Source of the DNA: Hyphochytrium catenoides
Lineage: Eukaryota > Sar > Hyphochytriomycetes > Hyphochytriales > Hyphochytriaceae
Length of the DNA stretch: 64,000 bases
Direction: 5' to 3'
Assembly (NCBI GenBank): GCA_900088475.1
Contig: FLMG01003947.1
Coordinates: 7,152 to 71,151, forward strand
A program made the translations under genes and the position numbers. This document shows positions 44,323-59,233 of this stretch, in pieces. Below the pieces are notes generated by a model, which was given only the letters and a program-made list of their open reading frames with translations, was not told where the DNA came from and did not search any database. Each line of letters begins with the position of its first letter. Position 1 is the first letter of the stretch.

Positions 44323-44601
44323 TTATTTGAGAATCTTGTTATCTTTGGCACGTTTTTGACTGTTTGTAACTTCGTAGAGCACCAGCGCCGGAACTGAAAA
44401 CTCAGCTCTTCTTGCCTTACTATAAAACACCGTGACCAGTTCCCATCCATTGACAGAGAGAGCTGACAGCAGGGTTTGTTGGTCAGCTTGAAGGTCATCG
44501 GACGAAAGTATCAACGGCGGGCCCTGTACCGTGTGAGTGGGTAGTGCTAACAGGGACTTCAGGGACACGACAGCCTTGAGGGAGAAGATATCTGAGCAGC
44601 A
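44323..44601 (-). CDS. Possible small protein, last exon only
   Basis: A minus-strand frame from a possible acceptor (GACTAG at 44602-44607) to a stop at 44323 reads DIFSLKAVVSLKSLLALPTH, LSSDDLQADQQTLLSALSVN, and GWELVTVFYSKARR, then PALVLYEVTNSQKR. The LLxxLSxNGWELVTVFY pattern recalls the small beta-alpha proteins with an L-x2-L-x3-G-W-E-L signature (DUF4177-like), but the match is short. A first exon with ATG would have to overlap or lie beyond the RER1 start at 44650. It is listed because the frame looks coding; low confidence. Confidence 0.35.
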   Translation of the reverse strand, partial: CCSDIFSLKAVVSLKSLLALPTHTVQGPPLILSSDDLQADQQTLLSALSVNGWELVTVFYSKARRAEFSVPALVLYEVTNSQKRAKDNKILK

Positions 44602-44649
44602 CTAGTCCCGGCGTCTCTGTGAAGTCGGGTCAAAGCGACCTACGCAACG

Positions 44650-45711
44650 ATGATGCAAGACACCCAACTCAGTGAGCCCACCTTCTTGGAGCGCGTCCGA
44701 GTCTCTGTCGGAAGGTCAGTAATATATTTTCAGAGATATTGTGGGGGCATTGCCTCATTTTGCTACGTCTGCAGGAAGTGGCAGCACCTGCTTGACCGTT
44801 CGACAGTCCATCTCAAGGCACGATGGCTTGTAACTGGTTTGCTTCTCTCCCTATACCTCGTTCGAGTGTATCTCCTTCAAGGCTGGTATATAGTGACTTA
44901 TGGGTTGGGCATCTACATTCTTAACCTCTTGATAGGCTTCCTGTCGCCACAGGTAAGATAACAGCGCGCCCCGCCTGCGAAAGTTAGGGAAGGAAGGGAC
45001 TAAGTAAGGTGAAAGGGTGAGGGAGAAAACGAAACGAAGAGGGTAAGGGCCTGAAAGGTAAGCTAAGTTGGAGGATATCAGGGAAGGATGTCTTTGGCCA
45101 AGGCCCTGGTGCGCCTAAAAGAGTACAATGCTGGTACAATGCTGAGATATGACTCTTTCAAGGACCTCCATGGTGGCGATTGAGGGTAAGGGGCAAGATA
45201 ATTGATATTGACGCCTGGCCTACCGTGGACTTATAGGTAGACCCGGAGACCGAAGGGCCAATTCTTCCATCCTCTTCCAGCGAGGAGTTCCGGCCTTTCA
45301 GCAGACGTGTCCCAGAGTTCAAGTTCTGGTAAGAGCTCTATCTTTGAAGTCTCCTGGCCTTGTGGTGGACACTTCCTATCTCTTGACATATTTGCATCTA
45401 TAAGTCCACGGTAGGCCAGGCGTCAATATCAATATCTTGCCCCTTACCCTCAATCGTCACCATGGAGGTCCTCGTTGACTAACTGACTTCATATCTATCT
45501 CTTTAGGTACGCAAATACACGGGCAATAGTCATCGCGCTGTTCATGACTTTCTTCGAGTTCTTCAACATCCCAGTCTTCTGGCCCATCCTCCTGATCTAC
45601 TTTATCATCCTCTTTGTCCTCACCATGAAGAGGCAAATCAAGCATATGTGGAAGCACAACTACGTACCTTGGTCTGTAGGGAAGAAAACTTATCAAAAGA
45701 GTGCAAAGTAA
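44650..45711 (+). CDS. RER1: RER1, ER retention/retrieval receptor
   Basis: RER1 cycles between cis-Golgi and ER and returns escaped ER membrane proteins and unassembled subunits by recognising polar residues in their membrane segments. Exons: 44650-44714 ([20 protein letters not shown]), 44775-44952, 45237-45328 and 45507-45711, with all phases agreeing. Exon 2 gives [20 protein letters not shown] and the hydrophobic pair ending [16 protein letters not shown]. Exon 3 gives [20 protein letters not shown] and RRVPEFKFW. Exon 4 gives [20 protein letters not shown] and [20 protein letters not shown], then [20 protein letters not shown]. Four membrane segments, FLSPQ, EFKFW and RQIKHM are diagnostic. 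Introns 2 and 3 contain the two arms of an inverted repeat (separate entries). The gene is intact and of usual length (about 180 residues). Confidence 0.96.
45161..45236 (+). repeat. Inverted repeat, left arm (RER1 intron 2)
   Basis: This 76-nt segment (AGGACCTCCATGGTGGCGAT ... GTGGACTTATAG) is the near-perfect reverse complement of 45398-45472, differing by one substitution and one inserted base. Its last two bases are the AG acceptor of RER1 exon 3, so the arm ends exactly at the exon boundary. It lies on the pre-mRNA and could pair with the right arm. Confidence 0.95.
45398..45472 (+). repeat. Inverted repeat, right arm (RER1 intron 3)
   Basis: This 75-nt segment (CTATAAGTCCACGGTAGGCC ... 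CATGGAGGTCCT) lies 69 bp downstream of the exon 3 donor. It is complementary to the left arm. Paired arms would enclose a 161-nt loop containing the whole of exon 3. Confidence 0.95.
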
Positions 45712-46699
45712 AAGCGAGCAAAAAGAAGATACCTTCTTCGACTACGAGAAACAGAAAAATAAGAGCGCCCAGTATTACACCTTCCGTTCTCTTAGCCTTA
45801 AGGAACACGCGCGATGTGAACCTATCGCCATGTCGCCCATATCCATGTACATATATCGTGCATGAAGAGGGGAACCACAAATAAAGACTTCCCCTTTTAA
45901 AGTCTGTTTCTAGCAGTCCTGCCCTCGGCCTCAAGTGGGCTGGCAGTGATTAAAACTGAGAGAGTGTAAACCATGGTCAGCGACAGGCTGTTCCAAGTGA
46001 CCGTACGCTTCTAGTTCACATATCTCGGCGGGATGATCTTGAGCGGATGGAGGTTGAAGAGCGAGAAAATAGATGACTAGGACCCTGATTGCCCTCCTGG
46101 CAAGGCCAGCGCTCTGATTGACTCAGCAAGGAGACGAGCAGCACACCTACTACACCGGAAATCGAGGTCTCAGCTTCGCCACGTTATGGATCCTCTATCT
46201 GCTTGTCCCTTCTCTTGATGAGGAAGGCCAATGTGTGCGGCAAACTCTAGTACTTCTGCAGTGTGAACTTTCGCATATGAGAAATGGGGACACACCTTTT
46301 GCCTTGAAAGAACAAGGCACTTAGCCCAAGATAGCGGATATGATATGTCTGTCTCTTCTTTATACATTGCTAATATCCTGACCATAGCTACAATATGTAA
46401 GAGAAAGAGTCTATAACGCTATAAACAGAGTACCTATGGACTGCCTCCAGTTATCTACAGATTAAGTACAAGGGGAATCATAAAACGGCTCTCAAGAGAC
46501 TTAGCCCTCAGAAGCCAACCCACAGGGCCGATGAAGGAAGACAGGCAAAGAGTCTGACAGAGAGAGAAGTGAAGTGAAGGTATTTGAGGAAGCGGGAGGT
46601 GCATCGACAAGCTACAATAGAAAGCGCCAGTGGAAACAGGCGGTGAAGACAAGTTTGCCTAGAAAGATGAGCCAGAAGAGTTCCAACCTTGGCGCCCAT
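45712..46699. other. Intergenic region
   Basis: This is the 3' flank of RER1 and of the minus-strand hypothetical gene (convergent). Short frames only; nothing recognised. Confidence 0.35.
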
Positions 46700-47671
46700 C
46701 TAGCAAATGTGGACCACAGGGCTTTCGTTGAAGTGCACATGCTTCCCAGAAGTGGCAGACTCACTGCAGCTCTTCTTCAATCTGTGCATGGAAGAGCCCT
46801 GGAACTCTTCCGGAATTCTTCTGTACGCAGCTTCCAGTTTCATCTTTAGATTTATCGTTCCTGTCCTCTGTCTGAGCTGGTCAATCTTGCTTGCTATCGC
46901 ATCTCTAGAGCGGTCTCCAGAGGACTGCCCGACGACTGGTTTATCGATTACCACGGCTTTGAAAGTAGATGCTACTCGAGGTGAGTCTTCTTCATCTTCA
47001 TCCATCGACAAAGTCCTCGACTCAAGAGGGGGAGCACTTCCATTCTCCAATCCGTCCTCACCTTGCGGGAGTCTTTCCATCTCTTGCTGGCGCTTTTGAA
47101 GCCTGATCTCCTCCTGTGCCCTAGCTCTCCTTACGGTTTCCGTCCAGTTCATTCTAGGCTCCTTTGTCCTTTCCTCTTGAGCCGCATTCACAGGTCCTGG
47201 GCAAGTGCTTGCCCGACGGTCTCGGCTGACAGCAGGCGACTGCCCTGCCGGGCTCATCGTTCCTATCTTATCTCCGCTAGAGTTGCGCCGCCTCCGGCGA
47301 GGGTCTTCCACCCCTATCTTTGCCCTAAGAGATGCAAGCCTAGCCTTCACCTCCGACTGGTCTAGTTGCATGCAAGGCTCAGACATTGTCCTCTGCTGCA
47401 ATCCCCCCGTCATGGATGATTGGGGATCTGGCTCCGAGTGTTGTCTATCTATAGAGTTTGCGAGTTTAGGATCACGTCGGTGCCTTGAGCGTTGCTCCTC
47501 GTACGGCCCTCTTTGCGACTTCTTCTCTCTGTGTGCTTGTTCATTGGGCCGATACTGTTGATCAGGATAATAATGGGCAGGGTATCGCGACGCACTCATA
47601 CCACTGGGCTGCGTCCATGGCACTTCCGCTTGAGCAGCAGCTTTTTTCTTGGGAAAGAGCTTGTTAAACAT
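46700..47671 (-). CDS. Disordered hypothetical protein with C-terminal RVxF-like motif, intronless
   Basis: It is a single 323-residue frame from ATG 47671 (MFNKLFPKKKAAAQAEVPW). It is strongly polar and rich in Arg, Gln, Ser and Pro. Basic patches include PRRRRRNSSGDK and REKKSQRG, and there are probable helices around TETVRRARAQEEIRLQKRQQ and DAIASKIDQLRQRTGTI. The C-terminus reads CSESATSGKHVHFNESPVV. KHVHF (310-314) fits the K/R-x-V-x-F PP1-docking form, and NESP just after it looks like a phosphosite. There is no globular domain or membrane segment. The N-terminal MFNKLFPKKK could be an amphipathic membrane-binding start. The family is not recognised; length and unbroken frame support a real gene. 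Confidence 0.65.
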   Translation of the reverse strand: MFNKLFPKKKAAAQAEVPWTQPSGMSASRYPAHYYPDQQYRPNEQAHREKKSQRGPYEEQRSRHRRDPKLANSIDRQHSEPDPQSSMTGGLQQRTMSEPCMQLDQSEVKARLASLRAKIGVEDPRRRRRNSSGDKIGTMSPAGQSPAVSRDRRASTCPGPVNAAQEERTKEPRMNWTETVRRARAQEEIRLQKRQQEMERLPQGEDGLENGSAPPLESRTLSMDEDEEDSPRVASTFKAVVIDKPVVGQSSGDRSRDAIASKIDQLRQRTGTINLKMKLEAAYRRIPEEFQGSSMHRLKKSCSESATSGKHVHFNESPVVHIC

Positions 47672-50600
47672 CTTAATGTCTGTTTATCCCATGCAGACGT
47701 CCCCAGGGCAGATTGTCTTTCCTTCGCTAAGGTCAAAGGATATTCAAAGCAGCGAGCTGTTTCGCTGGCACGTTTTCCAAAGCTCGACTAATTGCAGACT
47801 GAATCTAGTCTTCAGAGCTGGCTTGCTGGCCCAACAGAGGAAGGCAAAGCGAGCCTGAGTTTCTGACAGCAGCAGGTGGATCAGGGAAGTAGACCAATGG
47901 AGAGCCTTCTGCTTATAGGCGCACACCAAACATCAGAAGTCTTGTGAGCAGTTTGGACGGGTAACAAAGCTCAACTTGTGATCCGGCAAGCGAGTGTGCA
48001 GAGACCTTGAGCTCTGTTATTACAGCGTCACTCCATCCCCTTACTTGGTCCTCTCTCTCCTCTTGTCTCTCTTGTCCTTGTAGTTCCTTCATTATAGCAT
48101 TTTCCTAACCTGTCGAATATCTCTCGCTCTCTCTGTCTCACTCGCAATCTCACTCTTTCTCGAATCTTAGTCCTCCATGTTTCTGTCTCTCACTGGCATC
48201 ACTTTGGCCCCGCTCTGTCTGACTGACACTGATCAGTTCTTATCCCCTGTTATTATCTAGGGGAAGCGATTTAGCGTGACGGACAGGCTGGTGAAATGCA
48301 AGGGAAAACAAGGAGGAGAACAGCAAGCAGACATTGTGCACAATGTCTGCCTTCGGCTGATCAAGTCCTATTCCGGCTATCACTAGATCCACACAGTAAC
48401 TAACGCCAATAGGCATTAACCCTTCTAATAATTCGCCGCTCCCGGGGTAGGTCTGGCAATACAGTAACTGTGGGCTATGGACAAGCAGATTTGAGGGTAT
48501 CCTTGGTAACCCTTGGTACGACAGCAGGAAGTAGAACTGCCGCCCAACCCACTCGTCTATGGACCTGCTTCTTGCTATGCATATCTCCTTCACCCTTCTT
48601 TTTCGTTTCGGTAGCTGTCTTTTCTTCCTACATTCTCCTACTTTTCTTGACGCTCTGTCTCTTTATTGGTCCGTTTCTGTGGAAATATCAGGAAAGTGCC
48701 TTGTTTTCTTGCCTACTAAAACCCTCCCCTGCTGATGACAGGGCGGACAATGGAGGGGAATCCTTCCCTCTTCGTAATACCCACAACAACAGTCACAGTC
48801 TCCATATATTTTCGTAATAATCTTTTAGACTGAAGAACACCTTGCTACCCATTATAAGTCATTAGTATTGCTGCGAAATCCTCCTGAGACTGTAGCAAGC
48901 CCCTTAGTATGACTGCCCCTAAATCGTCGCAACTAAACTGAAAGGAAGAAGATGTATCCATCAGTCCATCATCAGATCGGACCTCTCTTATACTCTAAAG
49001 GGCTTTGGATGTAAAACGGTAGTTCTCTCACGCCTTGATAAGGTATCGCAGCTGCAGTTGGCCTTCTTTTATTATGAAGCTTGGTCATTATTAGAGTTCT
49101 ACGTCGCTCTCTATAAAGAACAAGAATGCATGTAGAACTAGCTGAAGCAGGTCCAGCACTCCTTGGTACCTTGACCAAACGAGGGTTCGATAAGAACTAG
49201 AATGTACCTGTAGGTCTACAAGCTTGCAGGAAGGACACAGGACTTTCGACCCGATCCTCTCAACAGGTAGTTCTATAACAGTTTGCAAAGCGGTCCGAGC
49301 AGATCAGCAGAGGCTGTCTCATTGGACCGAAGCTCCCGCAGCAAGCGAGTCCCATTCAATTGTCAATCAACACGGCCTCCGTCTTACCTTTTATAATTCT
49401 ACCATCATGCCGCCCGTGTGCCCGACACCTGCAACCGCCTCTATCGTTTGTTCATCTATTTGCGCGATTTCTCACTTGACGGCAAGGTGACCGTTTGACA
49501 AGAATCAGGATTACTTGTTCCTGGTATTGGGGTCACTAGCGTACTCAGAAGTTGCTCGATATGGACCTATTCAGGCCGCTGTAAGAGACTAGGGTTGTAG
49601 ACTAAGCGCCATTAAGCTATTACTGCTTCTGATAAGCTCATCCAGACGCAGCGGGCACAGGGATGGTAGTCATGTGTGCCAACAACATGTGCTGCGTGCT
49701 TTCTCTATGAAGGTCCAGCGATCCAGGTCATAAACGTCACCCTCACCTTTTAGTCCAAACGTAGTCCTCCTTACTGCCCACTATGCCCTTGCTACTGTCG
49801 CTACACTGGGGAAAGGCCCACCACAGTACATCCCGAACTGGAAGGGCGATAGTTCAGTTGTGCTACTGTCAGGGTTATCGGCCCGGCACAGTATGCCTTT
49901 AACCCACATGTCTGATGCAGCAGCCTCCACGAACAGTGTAATCGGGAAACCCTACGTCATTGCTGTGTCTTCAAGTGTTGCTTGAAGGAATAGCAGCCCT
50001 ATCATCTACAGAGCTCATTTATCTGACTATCCTCCTCTCCGAAGCAATCGTTATAGTGAGCCCGTTTAAAGAGAAAACCCTAGATCGTCTGACCCCGAAG
50101 GAGGAGATGGTAGGGGCTTCCAATTAGCAGGGCAGCCCATAAGGCCATTCTTGCCATTTCGATAGGACGTTCTCCTCCTGATTAGGTCCATCAACTCTAA
50201 ACTATAGTCGGTTTGGTTGATCGACTTCAGACCTAATAATGAAGGCTAGGGTTACAAAAGATTACCCATCATCTTGGGCTGTTGGCTACCAATGATGGAG
50301 GAGAAGTACCCATGGTGAAGACGACCACAGATCCCGTTCCTTTTCTAAAGCCTGCTACGACGCTTCATTGATCTTCGGGTGGGTCATTCGTCACCCTTTA
50401 GTATAGTTGCTGCAAAGGACATTGGCTCTGCAGCCATCCCAAGTGACGAATCGGGCTCGGAGAGGAGGTAGTTGGCGTCCGAAACGCTCGATGATGATAG
50501 TACAGGGTAATGACATCACCTGCATGGATGATGAAGGTTCTGAAGAACCGCTTTTAGGGTAGCTGGCCAACCCATCGGATCAGGGGTTGCTTCTAGCCTC

Positions 50601-50699
50601 TCGCATTAGCTGCTTGCAAAAGAAGGCACTATGTGGTCGTGGCTTCAATAAATCAGTGGTCCTCATCCTTGGCCGCCTGAACCGCCGCTTGTCGTTACG
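47672..50699. other. Three-kilobase stretch without a recognisable gene
   Basis: Pyrimidine-rich DNA at 48040-48240 is followed by short frames only. The longest (48470-48817, + and 48240-48593, -) begin at GTG and resemble nothing; the + frame's hydrophobic stretch comes from T/C richness. No tRNA, rRNA or long repeat was found by eye. An intron-rich gene with unfamiliar exons or an ncRNA could be missed. Confidence 0.4.
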
Positions 50700-51038
50700 T
50701 TACCTCGGCCAGTAAAGCATGGTCAAGACTCCCATTAGCGCTATGGCGCCACCAACAACGTCACCAACATCAGGACGAGTGCCGTCGAAGCCCCAACCCC
50801 ATAAGAGACTAAGAACAATGAAATAGCCTCCATACACGGCGTAAAGCCTGCCAAAGGAGGCTTCTTGGAGAGTCTGGACCCAGCCATAAGCAATGAGCGC
50901 TAAGGAGCCGATGAGGCCAAGGTACCGGTAGTGAGTCCCGCGCTTAGCGTTGACCCAGACGCCGTAGCCACCGCCTATCTCTAAAGCCCCAGCCAAGATA
51001 AACAGGGCAGTCTGCTTCAAAACATCTTGTGCTGTCAT
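50700..51038 (-). CDS. YnfA/UPF0060-family small membrane protein
   Basis: It is an intact, intronless frame of 112 residues from ATG 51038 (MTAQDVLKQTALFILAGALE). Four hydrophobic segments are predicted by eye: about 9-26, 38-56, 66-84 and 92-109. The C-terminal half FGRLYAVYGGYFIVLSLLWG, then DGTRPDVGDVVGGAIALMGV and LTMLYWPR, is the hallmark of the bacterial YnfA (UPF0060) family. That family is a relative of small multidrug resistance transporters. The N-terminal LEIGGGYGVW is also family-typical. Function in bacteria is only partly known (export of cationic compounds has been proposed). A short single-exon bacterial-type gene in an intron-rich genome suggests transfer from bacteria. Flanking DNA is otherwise eukaryotic in style. 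Confidence 0.88.
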   Translation of the reverse strand: MTAQDVLKQTALFILAGALEIGGGYGVWVNAKRGTHYRYLGLIGSLALIAYGWVQTLQEASFGRLYAVYGGYFIVLSLLWGWGFDGTRPDVGDVVGGAIALMGVLTMLYWPR

Positions 51039-51907
51039 GACTGCTTGATGGACCTAAACTAAAGAAGATGTCAGTTCATCGCAGGTGCAATGAGACGACT
51101 AACGGTATATGATGCGGCAAGCACTTGCCCCTCAACAGCACCGGCTTGACCAGCCGCCTTCAAGTTGAAGCTGCTTATTGTGAGCTGACCACGCTGTCAA
51201 ACAGACAGTGCAAGCGACCGATAATCTCCTCACCGACAGCTCAGCATCGACTAAGAAACTTCATAATAACAAGAGGAGGATGGCTTGAGGTCTTCAGAAA
51301 GGCGGTGTCGCGTGTCGGAGACATGCATTGAAAGAATTCCAATCCTTCAAAAGAAAGGATACGGCCAGCTCTATGATAACAATGTAGCGAAACATTGGGA
51401 CCTTTGAGCTGAAAGTTACCTCACAAGGTGAAAGCAGAAAGCCAGAGGAAGAGACGAGGACGCCCAAAAAATATCTTCATATCGCTTGCCATCAGCTCGT
51501 CAGTCAAGCTCCTGGTGTGTCTGTCTGTTGGACGGGACGTTATTAGCCGGTCATGCAGAGGCCGATCAGTCACGCTGTGGCACCCGTAATGTCCGTGGCT
51601 TCAGGAGCAAACCTCACGGAAGCAGCAAGGGTGTGGAGCTTATAGGTGGCTCATGCTGGTCTCTATGTCTCGACCCTTCTCCAGATTCAACTCGTCTAGT
51701 TAGCTGGGACGTTCGCCACTTCTATTAGACATGGGAAGAACTCAACGTGCAGCCAAGGAACTTGGCAGCCCGAATCATCACGACTAGTCTTGGAGCGTCA
51801 ACCTTAGGACTCTGCTGAGTTCCATTGTCAGAACCTAGCGAACTCAGCTCCTTCGCGTGTGGAGGACGACCTGCGGCCACAAAGAAGGAAGCAGAAGGCA
51901 ACTAAAG
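51039..51907. other. Divergent intergenic region
   Basis: It lies between the YnfA-like gene (-) and the coiled-coil gene (+) and must hold both promoters. No other feature is recognised. Confidence 0.35.
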
Positions 51908-53002
51908 ATGGAGATCCTGTGCTCCACCTTCAACAATGTTTACAACGTACTAGAGAGTCATCGGAACCTCATCAATGGGCTGCACTTTGTCTCCGGTAGC
52001 AATCTCTCAGACTCTATTGTCTCGGCAAGGCGATCGCTGCAGCAGTTTGATGTGGAGGAGGAGCTGACGATGGAGATGGCCTCAGAGGGCAAAGGGGTAA
52101 GCTGCAGCTACTACTTACAGAGCGAGGAGGATGACGATAGTGATCTGTCTCCGTCTTCCACATGCTCTGAAGGCGCTAAGAGCAGCGGCATAGCGGTGGA
52201 TGACGAGATGAGAACTCAAGTCGCGATGAACTTGGATATGTATAGGGAGATTACATCTGAGTACGAGAAAGAGCTGGCCAAACTTGTCAGAAGAATCAGC
52301 AGTGATGCAGACGAGATAGGGTTGTCCAACGACTCAGAATGGTGTCAGGCAGTGGCAAGAGCAGCCCTCACAGAGAACATTGACAGTCAGGAGGGAGCGA
52401 GAACTGCTAGAGAGATGGAAGAAGAGATGAAGGAGGAGGTTTGGCGCTTTAGAAGGGCGCGGCCGGGTACCGCGGCACTCGCACTCTCTCATGTTGTTAG
52501 ACTCATCCGCCTCCTTCGTTGCCATCGCAGCGTTCTTCAGAAAGAGCTAATATCAGTGCGCACCCAGAAGTGGAGAATTGAGGACGTTATGACTGCAGAA
52601 GAAGGCAAAGGCCTAAAAAAAAAACTATTTATCCGAAAGACTAAGAAAAGAGAGCGAAAGAAGGCTGTAGAAGAGAGGTTGCAGCTACTGAGGAGGCTGG
52701 AGAAGACTGACGAGATCCTTACGTCCATGGAGAAGGAGACCGACCAACAGCTGCTCTGCACATATAACGCTATCTACGAGCACATCCAACTGCTCAAGAG
52801 GCTAGGAAAGGGCTCTTCGTTTGACCTCTCCCTCTTGGGCATCAAAGAGAGCACTCCCACACGGTTGGAACTACTGGAAGAGGAACAGCCCATCACGGAC
52901 CGCGTGACGTTCAAAAGCCAGCCGCTGCGGCCGGTGAAGATTATCGTACACTCGCCAGATATCCAACCAATTCCCTTGCAGCCTCCCAGTTGCACACGTT
53001 AA
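51908..53002 (+). CDS. Hypothetical coiled-coil protein (364 aa), intronless
   Basis: The first ATG in the open frame is at 51908 (MEILCSTFNNVYNVLESHRN). The frame stays open upstream to a GTG at 51857 but without an ATG. An acidic segment (SEEDDDSDLSPSSTCSE) is followed by long charged helices: MYREITSEYEKELAKLVRRI, ARTAREMEEEMKEEVWRFRR, VRLIRLLRCHRSVLQKELIS, and a basic run KKKLFIRKTKKRERKKAVEE. Then come LQLLRRLEKTDEILTSMEKE and a Pro-rich tail. The helices look like coiled coil or a helical bundle. No family is recognised. The length, codon regularity and lack of interruption make it a likely real gene. Confidence 0.65.
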   Translation: MEILCSTFNNVYNVLESHRNLINGLHFVSGSNLSDSIVSARRSLQQFDVEEELTMEMASEGKGVSCSYYLQSEEDDDSDLSPSSTCSEGAKSSGIAVDDEMRTQVAMNLDMYREITSEYEKELAKLVRRISSDADEIGLSNDSEWCQAVARAALTENIDSQEGARTAREMEEEMKEEVWRFRRARPGTAALALSHVVRLIRLLRCHRSVLQKELISVRTQKWRIEDVMTAEEGKGLKKKLFIRKTKKRERKKAVEERLQLLRRLEKTDEILTSMEKETDQQLLCTYNAIYEHIQLLKRLGKGSSFDLSLLGIKESTPTRLELLEEEQPITDRVTFKSQPLRPVKIIVHSPDIQPIPLQPPSCTR

Positions 53003-53444
53003 GAACGATGTCCCACCTACCCCTTTTCCGAAAACATATATCTCTTCCTTGTGGCCTCTTCCACTATTACTTCTAGATCATGCCGGGAGTCTCCAGAACG
53101 GCAAGAACTCTTCCTTTCTCTATTATATCAGGAGCCTCTTTGTCAGGGAACGACGGTTGCTCTCATTTCCCTCCTTGGATGCAAGGGTCTGGCCTTTGAC
53201 GGAGCCCCGTAAGTATCCTATTTTATAAAAGCTAGTAATACATCAACCAGATTATTCAGTGAACAGCCTTAAGGACTGAAACACACTGGAAGCCGGAAGA
53301 GACTGGAGCAGTGTGATATCACTGCCGCATGGCTGCGCGGTCCCTTCCTACATCCTAGCCTTCCTCGGAAAGAGGAAGGTGATAAATAGATAAGCGCCCA
53401 TCTACACGGCCCTGTATGTTGTCTAAGACATGCAGGCTATTCAT
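53003..53444. other. Convergent spacer
   Basis: A + strand frame at about 53076-53209 reads LYYIRSLFVRERRLLSFPSL, then DARVWPLTEP before a GTAAGT-like donor. It looks coding but has no start or partner exon. Otherwise the region is 3' DNA of the flanking genes. Confidence 0.3.

Positions 53445-59233
<5,789 letters not shown>

Noticed and set aside
48470-48817. Hydrophobic + strand membrane-protein frame
   Set aside because: It begins at GTG and its hydrophobic run is a by-product of a T/C-rich stretch. No family is recognised.
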